Source: Silurus meridionalis
Taxonomy: Eukaryota > Chordata > Actinopteri > Siluriformes > Siluridae
Length of the DNA stretch: 64,000 bases
Direction: 5' to 3'
Assembly (NCBI RefSeq): GCF_014805685.1
Contig: NC_060885.1
Span: 13,768,632 to 13,832,631 of the forward strand
Shown piece after piece: positions 22,641-34,402 of the stretch (position 1 is its first letter; each line of letters starts with the position of its first letter). The notes beneath the pieces were generated by a model, which ran no database searches, was not told the origin of the DNA, and saw only the letters and a list, made by a program, of their open reading frames with translations. The translations under genes were made by a program, and so were the position numbers.

Positions 22641-24590
22641 ATTAGTACAAAACTAATTAAAAATGTTGTTATCTAATAAATGTATCCACCCTGAACAGTC
22701 ACCATATAAAACACAAGCATCACTCACTCCCTCTGTCTCATCAATGTTTGTCATATTACTAACAAGCCTGGTTTGGAAAATTCTAATGCAATCTTCTATA
22801 TGATTATTATATAAAATATAATATCTATATATAAAATCTAAATATAATTATCACATCATAAATTATGCTAATAATATTAATGTTAACTAAGCTTATACTC
22901 AGTAATGCTAAACAATGCTAGCATAAGCTAAATTATACTATTTAAACTACATTTCTTTTTTACTCTTCTTTGGAAAATAGTTTTTGTAAAGGCACAATAT
23001 TGCATTATACTTGAGGCTTATTGAAGCAGGTGTTGCTATTTAGGTTAATGATATAGGGTATATGGTATATGGTATAATCTCTGGTAAGGTTTTTAATACT
23101 TGTATATGCATCCTCTTATGCTAGTCAAGAGTCATGTGGTTTTACATTTATCTATTTTCAGTCCAGCTGTCCAGCTACACTTGCTGCAAACATTTTAAGC
23201 ACTTGGACCATAAAGCAGCCTGGACCATTTCAAGTCAAGTAAAGTCAAGAAGCTTTTATCATTTCAATCTTATCTAGCTGAACACTGAAATGAAAATGAA
23301 ACAACGTTTCTCCAGGAACCTGGCGCTAGAGCTACATCAGATAACATAGAGCTACATAGCATAACACAGAGCTAAGGACTAAAAAACAATTTGTCCATAA
23401 AGTGCATTGTGTGCAACCTAGTGCAAACAGTGCAAACAGACAATACAAACAGAACAGTGCAGGGCAGATACACAAAATACACAAAGTAGCGCCAACCAGT
23501 ATATATATTCTGTATTATTATGTTACAGTTCAATGTGCAAAAAGGAGAACTGTATACAAACAAAGCACTTGTAAGCATATACACTTCTGTATTTTAGCAG
23601 CTGGTGGCAAAAATGTATGTACAACAGCAACAATTGTGCAGACTCAGGCCTTTTCCATCATCGTACCCCAATCTTTTACTTATGGTCTACTAAGACTGAT
23701 CCTACACCTAATATAAAAGTCCAGTCAAAATCAAGTCAAAGTGAACTTTATTTTCATTCAGCAATGTTTTGTGAAATGAAACTGCATTTCTCCAAAGGCT
23801 ATATGTGCAAATGAACATATAACAGTCAGTAGGCAAGACAGGTAACAGATAGACAGCACAATGGACAGTAGACCAAATTAATGGATAGCATAATAGACGT
23901 TTTTCTTAACGTATAGTCTCTAAATGCAGTTATTATATTTTAACTCATTATATTATAATGAGTCCTTGCCTGTTATTTTCTAGCTACTTAAAATGACTTC
24001 TAAACTACTGTCAATAATGGTAAGTCTTTTTTACATATTGATAAATATTGTTCAAAGTAAAGATTTCAACAAGCGCCAAAAAAATAACCAAAAAAAAGTT
24101 AATTACATTAGGAATTATTTTAGGTAGCTAACCTGATAAACTGTGTGACTACACCTGCTCACTAATCTAGCGTGTTTAGACTTTCACCAGCACCTAGGTG
24201 ATGAAAGTAGTAGTATACAATGTAGGTGTACACAAATCTTTACCTCTTATAAAGGCAAGAGGGAGAACACAGGAAAAGCCAGATAGGCCTGAATGTCTGT
24301 ATGGGCTTACAATGAGCAAAGATGGGGCTAACACAGGCTCTTCAGGGTTCTACTTATAAACCAAAGGCTTCGCCATGTTTGTTTGGGTTCATGTCTTCTA
24401 ATTTCATGAATTTCTGTCAACCACTTAATGATAATAGGTAGATGGCTCCAACTATAGAAGGACAGCATCATGGGTGGGCAATGTTACAAAGTTTTCCTTT
24501 TTTTTTTCTTTCGGGCCATTTTTTAAACTCATTGTTATTAACATTAAACAGACTACAAATATATTTTGCTTTTCTTTTAATTAACATAAT
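22641..24590. other. No gene recognised; two related short repeats
   Basis: Mostly AT-rich spacer. About 23236-23330 and about 23722-23800 resemble each other (AAGTCAA, then CTTTAT, ATTTTCATT/CATTTCAA and a GAAATGAAAC... TTTCTCCA pattern), so they are probably copies of one interspersed repeat. The frames at 23372-23814 have no recognised domain. Confidence 0.5.
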
Positions 24591-24591
24591 A

Positions 24592-25194
24592 TACACTGCC
24601 CCTCCAAAAAAAGGTCAAACACTAATATTTCGTTGGACCGCCTTTAACCTTTTGTGCAATCACCGTGGCATTGTTTCGATAGGGAAAAAATCATTGATGA
24701 AACAACCTGGTCATTCAGTATATTCAGGTAGTCAGCTGACCTCATTCTTTGGGCATATAACGTTGCTGAACCGAAAACTGACCAGCTGCAGCAACCCCAG
24801 ATCATAGCACTTCCCCCACAGGCTTGTAAGGTAGGCACTAGGCATGATGGATACATCAGTTTTATCTGCCTCTCTTCTTACCCTGATGCGCTCATCACTC
24901 TGGAACAGGGTAAATCTGGACTCATCAGACCACATGACCTTCTTCCATTACTCCAGAGTCCAATCTTTATCTTCCTAGCAAATTAAAGCCTTTTTTTCTG
25001 TTTGGCCTAACTGATAAGTGGTTTTCTTAAGGCTACACAGCTGTTTTGTCCCAATCCCTTGAGTTCTCTTCTCATTATCTGTGTGGAATTGCTTTTACTT
25101 TTACTATTACATATGGCCAATAGTTCTACTGTTGTTTTCTTACTTATTTGTTTAGTTAAATTGAGGTGGTGACTTTTTTGGGATGGGCAGTGTA
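24592..25194 (-). mobile_element. Tc1-like transposon, internally deleted
   Basis: Terminal inverted repeats ATACACTGCCCCTCCAAAAA (24591) and GGGATGGGCAGTGTAT (ending 25195) with flanking TA. The minus strand keeps part of a Tc1 transposase: MWSDESRFTLFQSD, then CGGSAMIWGCCSW and SADYLNILNDQV (about 24690-24935). The C-terminal catalytic part is missing, so it is non-autonomous. Confidence 0.85.
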
Positions 25195-25839
25195 TTTAAA
25201 AACCTTATTAAGCAAACAAACATTTAACAATATATGTCACACAAAGCATATTCAAACTGTCACGTGATGTCTCTACATTCCTTCCCCTTTTAATTGTTGT
25301 GACCTGTTCTGAAAACAATTTCTCAGGAATTACAGATGTATGACACAGTAATCCCAATATATATAAATGAGCAAATATGACAAAATGCTGACTTGTCTGT
25401 ACAATGGGGGGAAAAAAATACACAGCAAAAGAAGAAACTATTTTTGTTAAGTAAAGGAAATATTAAACTCATTTATTTAAAAAATTAGGTAGGAAAAAAA
25501 ATCTAGGTAGGATTGATATTTATGTGAGAACTGATGCTCTCGGTACAACAGCAGTATCTAAAGTTTTGATACTTCAGGACTGATCTGCCAGTCTCTAGAC
25601 AGCATATAAAGCTATGTGAAAACCAAAGTGAATATGAAGAATGTTAAAAAAAACACCCACTGCAAATTCTATGCATTTATTTATCGGGACATAGAAATAT
25701 AATAAAAAATAAAAATAAAATCATCTGGTCCTATGCAGGCCTTAGAATGAATTAAAAACAACCTCAGATGGACAACACATGACATATTACACTGTCATAA
25801 TTTATTTTACAAAAATTAAACCAAAACCGGAAAGCCATG

Positions 25840-26290
25840 TGTGCGAAACTAAGTATACTTTGTTAATTAATAACTTGTAGAACTACCTTTAGCAGCAGTA
25901 ACAGAATCATTTTCTGTATGACTCTTACATCACTGTGGAGAAATTTTTACTTGCTGTTCTCTACAACGTTGCTACAGTTCTTTTAGGGTTGTGAGCATTT
26001 GTTTATGCATAGCTCTTTTTAGTTCCTACTACAGCAATTGTAATTGTGTTTTTGAGGTTAATTGAGGTTTAGACTTTGACTGGACCACCTTGATTCTGTT
26101 CTTTCTCATCTATACTGCATACTACTACATAAATGTACATTTGTACATTTTAGGCTCACTGTCCTGTTGTATTACCCAACTTCCCCAAGCTTTAGCTGTA
26201 GGACAAATGGCCTTATATTTGACTCTTGCATACTTTGGCAGCTGTAAGATTGTATTTAGTTTTTTCACACATGGCTTTTCCATTTTGGTT
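25840..26290 (-). mobile_element. Tc1-like transposase relic
   Basis: The minus strand of about 25855-26110 translates in pieces to the C-terminal part of a Tc1-like transposase (KELQQRCRE- and AMHKQM-like phrases); 26150-26230 continues it upstream. It is full of indels. No terminal repeats were located. Confidence 0.55.
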
Positions 26291-26551
26291 TTATTTTTGT
26301 CAAAATAAAAAATAGCACAATGTAATATATCATATATGTCATGTATGTATTGTTTATCTGAGGTTGTATTTACCTCATTTTAAGACCTTAAAGGAGAAGA
26401 TAAAATGCTGATACATAACACTATAGAATTCAAAGACGGTGTACTTACCTTTTCCAATTATTGTTGAGCTAGAAACAGCAGAGCAAAACACAAGAGAATA
26501 TCTTATATTTAAAACTTGTGTTTAATTCGAAAAAAAAAAAATGTATCCTAC

Positions 26552-26600
26552 CTTTACACAGGAGAATAAATATCTCATATACCTGTTTACTTGAGAAGGG
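26552..26600 (-). other. Orphan IRG-type non-coding first exon
   Basis: On the minus strand, ATTTATTCTCCTGTGTAAAG precedes the donor GTAGGATA (GT at 26551-26550). This matches the putative first exon of IRG gene 3 at 31591-31610, with only three mismatches in 28 positions across the donor. No IRG coding exon lies close downstream; the next is IRG gene 2, about 10 kb away. It is either a relic or a distant alternative first exon of IRG gene 2. Confidence 0.45.
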
Positions 26601-26699
26601 CTGATATGCAATGGCAAATGTGCTGTTGCTCATAGATAACAATGTTAACTAACTCCACCCAGTGTTTGAAGGTAACATTCACGGAAGTATTTTATGAAT

Positions 26700-27345
26700 T
26701 GGGCATGGCCAAAGTGAGGAAGAGCTCCAGGAGGTGCCTAACATCCTCTGGGCCAATAGCAAACAAGATGTAGGTCTGTGCCAACCTATGCATGTTATAC
26801 CTAAATCAGACTTTAGGCCTTGCAGATTGCAATATCCACCAAAACAATAGCTCACTGGAAAGATCTACAGGCCTACAGTGCACAAAGTTGGACCCCTGAG
26901 GCAGAAGGGGCCTTTAAAAAGTTAAAAAGGGCTCTTTAAAACACACCTACATTGGGCATTCCAGATCCTAATAAACAATTCATACAAACAGTAGATGAAA
27001 AACACGGATGCATGATATCTGTTCTGCTGCAAGATCATGGTGGCAAAAATAAGACCAGTAGCATCATTTTTAACCAAACTTGATCCAGTGGCAGCAGCAC
27101 TTCCAATGTGCTTCAGGGCTGTGGAAACTGCTGAGAAGGCTGTGAATGCCTCAAGAGACATAGTGGGATATAGTATCTTAACCCTTTTGGTCCCACATGC
27201 AGTTTCACAGCTTCTCCTAGAACAAAAAACAGCACACATGACAGTATCAATATCACACTATTCTCCTCAAAATGCGAAATATAACTGTGAAAAGATGCAC
27301 TGTCCTTAACCCAGCTTCTCTTCTTCCCACAGAGGACGATGGAGA
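26700..27345 (+). pseudogene. Endogenous retrovirus pol relic (gamma/epsilon-like)
   Basis: Plus-strand remnants of retroviral pol in order: a piece from the protease to reverse-transcriptase junction (about 26700-26850), then, after a large internal deletion, the connection/RNase H-proximal region (about 26880-27330). Frames change several times, with stops between. No LTR, gag or env was seen, so this is an old fragment that cannot make a protein. Confidence 0.65.
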
Positions 27346-28452
27346 TTTTAGCTTGCGGATTTTAGATTTAGACTTCACTCGCATATGTGTCAGGGAATTC
27401 TATTTCCTACAAAAACAGCTGTTTGTTATTCTTTGTTTAAGCTTGGAGACAACCCAACTTAACAAAGACAGTGTTTAAAATCAGCAGAAGTAACACAAAC
27501 GGAAGGTCTGATATGAGTTGTAGCTTTCCTATAATCATTGATTAAATGCAATGAGATTTTGTGTAAATTGTAATCTATCTAACTATGTTATCAACACTTT
27601 TTATGGTCTGTGTAGTTATAGATGAACTTTCTTAAATTTTTCTCCAAAAGGACAAAAAGAAGAGATATGTAATGGAAAATTTTAAGACCTTCGAAACGTG
27701 CTTGTATACACGTACAACTCAATTTCAATAAGGACAGATTAGAGCGCAACACACCTACATGCACGTACAGGAAACCACACTGCCAGATGGAACATGATTT
27801 TTAGGGAACACCTTAAGGAACTGAAAACTTGCTCAAACTAACGGCTGCTAGACAAGACAGGATATATAATCCTTAGAGAGAGCACACAATGAGGGCTCTC
27901 TCTCCTGACAGCGTTTTCAAATGCTACTGTACACGAGACGATTTTGTTGTTATCCTGACTCCTTATTATTATTTGACAGAGAGAGTAGAGAGATTTTCAT
28001 GACAGGTGTTTTTAGAGACAAGAAAGGAGATGCTTTCTGTTTGTAAACTCAAACCAAAACACCATTGCATTGTCAAGTATCCTGCTTCGATACACAAGTT
28101 TGGCCCACTAATAAGATTGTGAACAATGAGATTTGAAAGCAAGCATTCCTATTTTAAAAGATGTGTGAGAAGACCAGTGAAAACAACTGTGGTAGATGAC
28201 AGGACATCTTTTCCAGGTAAAGAAAAAAAAAAAACATTTACAACTGGCCAAATCACAAACACCCGCCAGGGCATAGGTGTGTCTGTGTCTGTCACAATCT
28301 ACAATTAAAATGCATACTTTGGTTTACTACCAGATGCAAATGGAAATATTAAAAATTGGAAGTGCTAGAATTGGCTAAATATATCTAAAAACAAAACACA
28401 ATGATTGTGGTCAATCATTAGGCAAGCAAAATATATATTTTTTGTGTGTATG
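27346..28452. other. No gene recognised
   Basis: Non-coding spacer after the retroviral relic. It may include further decayed retroviral sequence at its left end. No domain or repeat boundary was identified. Confidence 0.45.
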
Positions 28453-28582
28453 ATTTCTATTGCCAGATTCTTTGAAATGATCTGATGCTATGTTGATGAA
28501 CAAATCATAATTTCCAAAACAATCCTGTTTAAGATATTTATCTGCTTAGAATTTTGGTATAGGATTAAATCTCACAATGTGC
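28453..28582 (-). pseudogene. Degenerate IRG exon fragment
   Basis: The plus strand reads TTCTATTGCCAGATTC, then GATCTGATGCTATG, CAAATCATAATTT, CTGTTTAAGATATTTAT and CTCACAATG. This parallels the region 16170-16320 of IRG gene 2 (CTGCTGCCAGATTC ... GCTCTGATGCGATG ... AAATCATATTG ... GAGATATTCAT ... CCCACAATTTG), the part around DLPGIGTP and YDFFII. Many substitutions and a short deletion destroy the frame. It ends at a Tc1-like relic. Confidence 0.65.
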
Positions 28583-28790
28583 GCCACACAGAGCCCTGAC
28601 CTCAACCACACTAAAATTCTTTTGAAGAAATTGTAATGTGTCCCAGACCTCCTTATAAAACCTCAGTGCTCAACCTCAGCAGTGATCTGTGGCTTAATAG
28701 ACAAAAAATCTTCAAAGCAATGCTGCAAAATCTAGTGAAAAGTGTTCATAGAAAAGTTGAGGTTGGTGCAACAGTGAAGATGCAGTGTAG
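28583..28790 (+). mobile_element. Tc1-like transposase C-terminal relic
   Basis: AGAGCCCTGACCTCAACC (SPDLN-type motif with frameshifts) followed by CTGTGGCTTAATAGACA, GCAATGCTGCAAAATCTAGT and GTTGAGG-type phrases of the Tc1 transposase 3' end. It truncates the IRG relic on its left. Confidence 0.55.
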
Positions 28791-28934
28791 TAGTTTTATT
28801 TTAAGAATGGACAGTACAGTTTTTGCATTTTATTAAGAGCTAAAATAGCTTTTATTTCCTTAAAGTGTAGAAACAAGAAACTTTAATGGACTCATTTAGA
28901 ACAAAAATTATGTTCTTATATAAAATATTCCATG

Positions 28935-30459
28935 TTATTTAGGTGAACCACAAAGGGATTTTTGTATCACTCTTTGTCCATCTTCACTCAGATCATTCAG
29001 TGCAGATTTGAGCAGGAAGTAAGAGGCTACAAATGAAATACCACCCGCAATAACATAGCCAAGAATTGGGACCCTGCTCTCCAGCTCTTTAGCCAAGAAT
29101 TGATGTCCTGAGGCTACCTGATGTAGCAAGTCTTGCACTGCATTTGCTGACAGCTCTCTGCCAACTGTGGAGGTTATCTCACTCTGAAGCTTCTGTAGAA
29201 AGACATAGTGTGGGAAATTGTAAGAAATTTAAATTACTGGTGAAATATAGACATGTAAATAGATATTCAAAGTAACACCTGTTATTTGGGTTTATTTAGC
29301 TTGCTTATTCATCTAGAACAACTTACAATTGAGATGCAACTAAAATAAAAACTAACTGTGGAACCTTGTAAAAATCTGGCAGATTTTCCTCTAAATGTGA
29401 TGCAGTAGCCAATACCCCAAACCACTTCTTTCTCATACAGTAACCCACTGCATTTTGTTGCTTGCACTAATTATCTTTTAAGAACTAAAATCGAAATAAA
29501 TAAAAATATAATTCAAAGTACTGTACCTCAAATGATATGCCTGTTATATTCGCTAATCGATGAAGAGAATTTGCATCTAGACAGAATGCTTGCTGATAAT
29601 ATTTTAAAGTCTCCATCAGTTTGGGAACAATAGAATTGGTTGAAGCTCCCCCTGTGACAGTGCTCAAGCACACCACAATTGCTTTCTTCCAAACATCTTG
29701 AGCAAGTGCTTCCTGTTTGCTTTGTATAATCGATGCACTAAGGTTGGGTAGTGACAAGAGCAGAGCATGTCTCTTATGTCCCTCCAGTTGCTCTAGCAAA
29801 GTCATCTGGAGTGCAGGGAAGTCATAGCACTGTGGACGAAAGCAGGAGAGCAGAAAAACCTGTGGTTGTTCTATTTGACCATTTCTTAGATTCTTTTCAC
29901 AGTCTACACGGAGTAGGTTCAAGACGTCATCATCAGACAAACCTCTCTGACTCCTGCGTCTAGCATTTGCCTTCAAATCTCGATCCACTTTGTTCCTGAT
30001 TAAATAAAACTTCTTTTGAGCTTTCATAATATATTTAGCCAGTGAAGAATGACATTCTTGAAATCTATCAGATGTGACAATGATGAAGAAGTCATATTTT
30101 AGCAGATCAACATCCTCCAGATAGGTTCCAGGCTGAAAAGAGGGGGTCCCAATCCCTGGTAGGTCCCACAGCAAGACATTACTAGCAGTGGGATGTGAGT
30201 ATGGTAAAGCATTCTGAGTGGTTTCTGTTACACCTGTCTCTGCTGCTTCAGGGTCATCATCAGAAACCCCACGGAAAGCATTGATAAAAGAGGACTTGCC
30301 TGCACCGGACTCTCCTGTAACTGCAATGTTTAGAGTAACAGATTTCATCTCTAAAATCATGCCTTCAACCTGTGCCACAACATCCGTGACCCCACGGGAG
30401 TGCATTAAGCTGTTCATCTCATTGATCTCCACTTCACTTATTGTACCCTGGGATGCCAT
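28935..30459 (-). CDS. IRG GTPase gene 3 (interferon-inducible GTPase 5-like), intact, 396 aa
   Basis: Exon 1 codes from ATG 30459-30457 to 29527 (311 codons, donor GTACAG) and exon 2 from 29192 (after CTACAG) to TAA at 28937-28935 (85 codons). The exon carrying the ATG starts at 30466 after the acceptor CCACTCAG; the longer upstream frame is a TA-repeat artefact. G domain: [10 protein letters not shown] (about residues 45-54), [10 protein letters not shown] (about 95-104), NKVD as G4 (about 145). An all-helical C-terminal domain follows, ending in a hydrophobic region ([19 protein letters not shown]). It has the GKS rather than GMS P-loop, as in effector-type IRGs. These proteins assemble on intracellular membranes around pathogens. 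It is clearly diverged from genes 1 and 2, so it is an older paralogue. Confidence 0.92.
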
Positions 30460-30541
30460 GATAATGCTGAGTGGATAAAACCTGCCAAATAAAAAGGTAA
30501 ATAAATGTAAACAACAGAATGGTCCCAGTTTATTATACATT

Positions 30542-30693
<152 letters not shown>

Positions 30694-30779
30694 TTCCACT
30701 TTTAGTCCAATTTTGCTTCCCTTCACTCTTCTGGGAAGTTGTTTCACTAGATCTTGAAGTGTGCTAATGGATATTTGTG

Positions 30780-31229
30780 TTCATCAGCCACAAGCTATTA
30801 TGAAAGGCAGGTGCTGACGTAGGTGAAGACGCCTGGGGCGCAGTCAGCATTCCAGTTAATCGCAAAGGTGTTCAGTAGAGATTAAATCAGAGCTGTATAG
30901 CAGACCACTCAAGGTCTTCCTCTCCAAAGCCTGTAAACCATATTTTCATGAAGCGCACTTTGTGCCCAGGGGCAGTGCCATGCTGGAACAGGTTTGGGTT
31001 TCAAAGTTCAAGTGAATGCATAATGTATGCTTTCTCTATGCAAGACTCAAAGCACTTTTGTACGTCGATCTGGATAAGGGCGTCTGCTAAATGCCGCAAA
31101 TGTAAATGTAATGTTATTATACCACAAAGACGTCCTGTACAATTGAGTGCCTTCAGCTTTGTGGTAACCGATTGGAAATGAACCACATATAGCAGGGAAT
31201 GGTCAGGTGACAGAATACTTTTGGCAATA

Positions 31230-31230
<1 letters not shown>
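30780..31230 (-). mobile_element. Tc1-like non-autonomous element with nested insert
   Basis: Contains the family phrases GGTGTTCAGTAGAGATTAAA, CAGACCACTCAAG(G)TCTTCC, AGCGCACTTTGTGCCCAGGG and ATGCTGGAACAGGTTTGGG, and ends ACTTTTGGCAATATAGTGTG. About 31062-31113 (CTGGATAAGGGCGTCTGCTA and following) is a different repeat nested inside it. A TG array follows directly. Confidence 0.7.
31062..31113 (-). repeat. Teleost repeat core nested in the Tc1 element
   Basis: TGGATAAGGGCGTCTGCTAA and following bases match in reverse complement the repeat at about 45535-45610 (GCGGCATTTCGCAGAC, CCTTATCCAGAGCG). The core is common in otophysan fish; I am unsure of the formal family. Confidence 0.55.

Positions 31231-31288
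<58 letters not shown>
31231..31288. repeat. (TG)n microsatellite
   Basis: About 58 bp of TG dinucleotides. Confidence 0.97.
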
Positions 31289-31289
<1 letters not shown>

Positions 31290-31590
31290 TCATTGGCTTG
31301 GCCGTTTTGCCTCTACTAATGAAACTGAAAATACCAATAACCGATTATTTTCTTTCATTTTCTTTCTGTCACACAGATTTCCCGTTTGTCTCCTGTATCC
31401 TGTTTTGTGTTTTGAGCTTTTAAATTGTTCGAGTTGCATTGCGTGTTATTGGTTACTGCGTTTGTTCTGCGTTAAAATAATTGTTAGTTTTATTTAAATA
31501 GAGTGTCGCATTACTCAAACCAATAACAAATAGACTTAAAAATACGTTTTAATATATGAACTAGTACCAAAAATTATAGTTCTATCCTAC

Positions 31591-31639
31591 CTCTACACTG
31601 GAGAACAAATACGGAAGAATGCGTCTCCGACAAGTGAGA

Positions 31640-31640
<1 letters not shown>
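31591..31640 (-). other. Putative non-coding first exon of IRG gene 3
   Basis: On the minus strand, ATTTGTTCTCCAGTGTAGAG ends at 31591 and is followed by the donor GTAGGATAG. Splicing to 30466 would put 7 untranslated bases before the ATG in the next exon and remove a 1.1-kb intron. The same exon-plus-donor motif recurs at 26552. The transcription start is not known. Confidence 0.5.

Positions 31641-31641
<1 letters not shown>

Positions 31642-31680
<39 letters not shown>
31642..31680. repeat. (CT)n microsatellite with CTAT interruptions
   Basis: CT dinucleotides between the putative first exon and the ISRE-like site, so close to the presumed start of IRG gene 3 transcription. Confidence 0.95.
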
Positions 31681-31683
<3 letters not shown>

Positions 31684-31696
31684 CACTGACACACAA

Positions 31697-31714
31697 AGAG
31701 AAAGCGAAAGTTGC
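31697..31714. promoter_or_regulatory. ISRE upstream of IRG gene 3
   Basis: AGAGAAAGCGAAAGTTGC contains GAAAGCGAAAG, a full match to GAAANNGAAA; the minus strand reads ACTTTCGCTTTC, the usual ISRE orientation. It is about 105 bp upstream of the donor of the putative first exon, a typical distance for an interferon-stimulated gene. A LINE tail begins only about 10 bp further upstream. Confidence 0.65.
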
Positions 31715-31719
31715 AGGGA

Positions 31720-31803
31720 GAAGAGGTGATGAAGTTGGAGGAGTTCCTGGTTTGGAGACCGCTGTGGCGACCCCTAACGGGAGAAGCCGAAAGAAGAAGA
31801 AGT
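31720..31803 (+). mobile_element. RTE-like LINE 3' tail, strongly 5'-truncated
   Basis: GCTGTGGCGACCCCTAACGG followed by AGAAGCCGAAAG and AAG repeats is the 3' terminus shared by the LINE copies at 11331 and 37103. Only about 80 bp of the element remain. Confidence 0.8.
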
Positions 31804-31905
31804 AGAAGACTGTATTGTATATATTAATAATTTAACAGTTTAGATTGGTTAAATAGCATAAAACATTGACCCCTCTGCATAAGACCACTCAATTTAAACC
31901 TAAAT

Positions 31906-33600
31906 TAAGATAAGATAAGATAAGATAAGATAAGATAAGATAAGATAAACCTTTATTCGTCCCACAGTGGGGAAATTTCTTTGTTACAGCAGCATGAAAA
32001 AAATAATAAAAATAAATGCAAATATATAAAAGAACAGACGAATAAGACATACTATAATATACAACTATATACACGACACAATGTATAAATACAGATGAGG
32101 GAAAGTACGTATTGCAGGTTGTATTGAACACAGGTGGTATTGCACGTATTGCAGGTAATATTGCACGTATTTCAGGTGATATTGCACATATTGCAGGTAA
32201 TATTGCACTTATTGCAGGTAATATTGCACACAGGTAGTATTATTAAATAGTAAAACAGTAAAAAACAGTAAAAAAACGGTAACTATTACACCATTGAACA
32301 GTAATAGCAGTGTGTATTTTGGTTAATGGTTCACTGGGAGCAGCTTTTATTGTACAGTCTAATAGCAGCAGGGGGAAAAGACCTTTCTTTATCGCTCCTT
32401 CAGACACTTAGGATGTAACAGTCTGTCACTGAAGGAGCTGCTCAACGAGGTAACAGTTTCATACAGGGGGTGGGAGGCATTCTACAGTAATGATGATAGT
32501 TTTGCCACCATCCTCCTTTCTCCCACCTTCTGTACAGTGTCCAGGGGAATCCCCAGGACTGAGCTGGCCTTCCTGATCAGCTTGTCCAGTCTTTTCCTGT
32601 CTGCAGTAGAGATGCTGCTACCCCAGCAGACCACTCCATAGAATATGGCTGATGCCACAACCGAGTCAAAAAAGGTCTTCAGTAGCTCTCCCTGCACTCC
32701 AAAAGACCTTAGTCTCCTCAGCAGAAAGAGTCTGCTCTGCCCTTTCTTATAGATTGCCTCAGTGTTGTCAGTCCAGTCCAGTTTGTTGTTTAGGTGAACA
32801 CCCAGGTATTTGTGAGAGTCCACTCTCACAATGTCCTTTCCCTGAATGTTTACCAATGGAAGTGATGAAGTGTGTTTGTGTCTGTAGGTGACAGGTTGCT
32901 GAGCTAAACATGAAGTCTGCAGTGTAGATGGTGAAGAGAAACGGGGCAAGAACCGTTCCCTGCGGGGCTCCAGTGTTGCAGACAATAATGTCAGACTCAC
33001 AGACACGAGTCCTCACATACTGTGGTCGGTCTGTGAGGTAGTCCAGTATCCAGGCTGACAGATGATGGTCCACTCCCATGTACACCATCTTATCCCTCAG
33101 GAGCACAGGTTGGATGGTGTTAAAAGTACTAGAGAAGTAAAAAAAACATGACTCTCACAGTGCTCCCAGCCTTTTCCAGGTGTGAAGTAGCCCGATTTAG
33201 GAGAAAGATGACTGCGTCTTCCACTCCAATGCCAGGTTGGTAGGCAAACTGAAGTGGATCCATTGATGGGCTCACCAGAGGTCGGAGATGAGTGAGCACC
33301 AGCCTCTCCAATGTCTTCATCAGATGGGAGGTCAGTGCTACTGGTCGGTAGTCCCCAAAGTCTTTTGGGCGCGACATCTTTGGAACAGGCACCACGCAGG
33401 ATGTTTTCCATAGCTGTGGCACCTTTCCCAGCTTCAGGCTCAGGTCAAACATGTACAGCAATATGCCACACAGCTGGTCTGCACAGGTCATTAGTAGCCT
33501 GGAACTGATGCCGTCTGGGCCCATAGCCTTCCTCGCTTTGATCTTCCTCAGCTCCATTCTTACCTGGGCTTCTGTAAGGGGCAGTGTGTATTGGATGGAG
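31906..33600 (-). mobile_element. CR1/L2-group LINE with (TAAGA)n tail, internally deleted
   Basis: The minus strand carries reverse transcriptase motifs: ARKAMGPDGISSRLL, DYRPVALTSHLMKTLERLVL, PLQFAYQPGIGVEDAV (33129-33557), then GAPQGTVLAPFLFTIYTADF (about 32930-32990) and the C-terminal part YLGVHLNNKLDWTDNT through CWGSSISTADRKRLDKLIRK (32482-32830). The FSDD-type catalytic region is missing: a deletion joins the finger/palm part to the C-terminal part near 32890. The 3' untranslated region ends in a TAAGA repeat at about 31908-31948. The element is 5'-truncated near 33600. Confidence 0.8.
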
Positions 33601-34400
33601 TGTTGGCTGGAGGGAATCGGCAGGGGGGGGAAGTTAGGTGAAATAACTTGTAAATTCAGTTACATTTTGTGGCTGATCACTGTTTTTCAATCTGGACTTC
33701 CAAACCTCACAGCTGATGAGTGGTTTGCGTCTCTATTTTTGCTCCATGCCTTCTTTGAACGTTGGATTGTTGGAACGTTACCTTCAACCCTGCGCCGTGG
33801 AGGTTGCTGGTGATGTGTGACTTGCTGACTTTTGTTTTGGGAGTTATCTCCTCACAATGTATCTGTGATGATGCATGTGGTGTCTGTCGTGTTTTTTCTT
33901 ATTATTAGATTTTTTTAGAACATTCTAAGCTGTTATTGGTTTTGCCCTATCTCTGTGCCATAACATGCCATAACTCAGATTGAGTTTACTTCTTTTCACA
34001 ACTTTAAAATAGCTGTTTTTTCTTCCAAAGACAGCTCGCTGTTCTTCAAGTTGGCTTATGCCTTTTCAAAAGTAGTAGATGTTCATAGTTAAAAAACACC
34101 TGTTAGTTTCAGAGGGAACTGTACATAATTTTATGCAGTCTACTACTATATTCCAAAAGGTGGCAGCCTAAGCTCATATATACATTTGTTGGCAAGAACG
34201 CAACCACAGGTGGTGACATGGTTTTAGTAGTCTAAACATTATTGATAACAGTAGTACAATGAGAGTGAACTATTTATCAACCATGTATCATTAAGTTGTA
34301 TTAATGAAACTTAAAAATAGATTTAAAAATTTATTAACAAATACAGTATTTCTTTTACTAACTAAACAATTAACATTAATCTATTTTTAATATAATCTAA
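33601..34400. other. No gene recognised
   Basis: AT-rich spacer between the LINE and a short interspersed repeat. No domains or element ends were identified. Confidence 0.45.
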
Positions 34401-34402
34401 AT

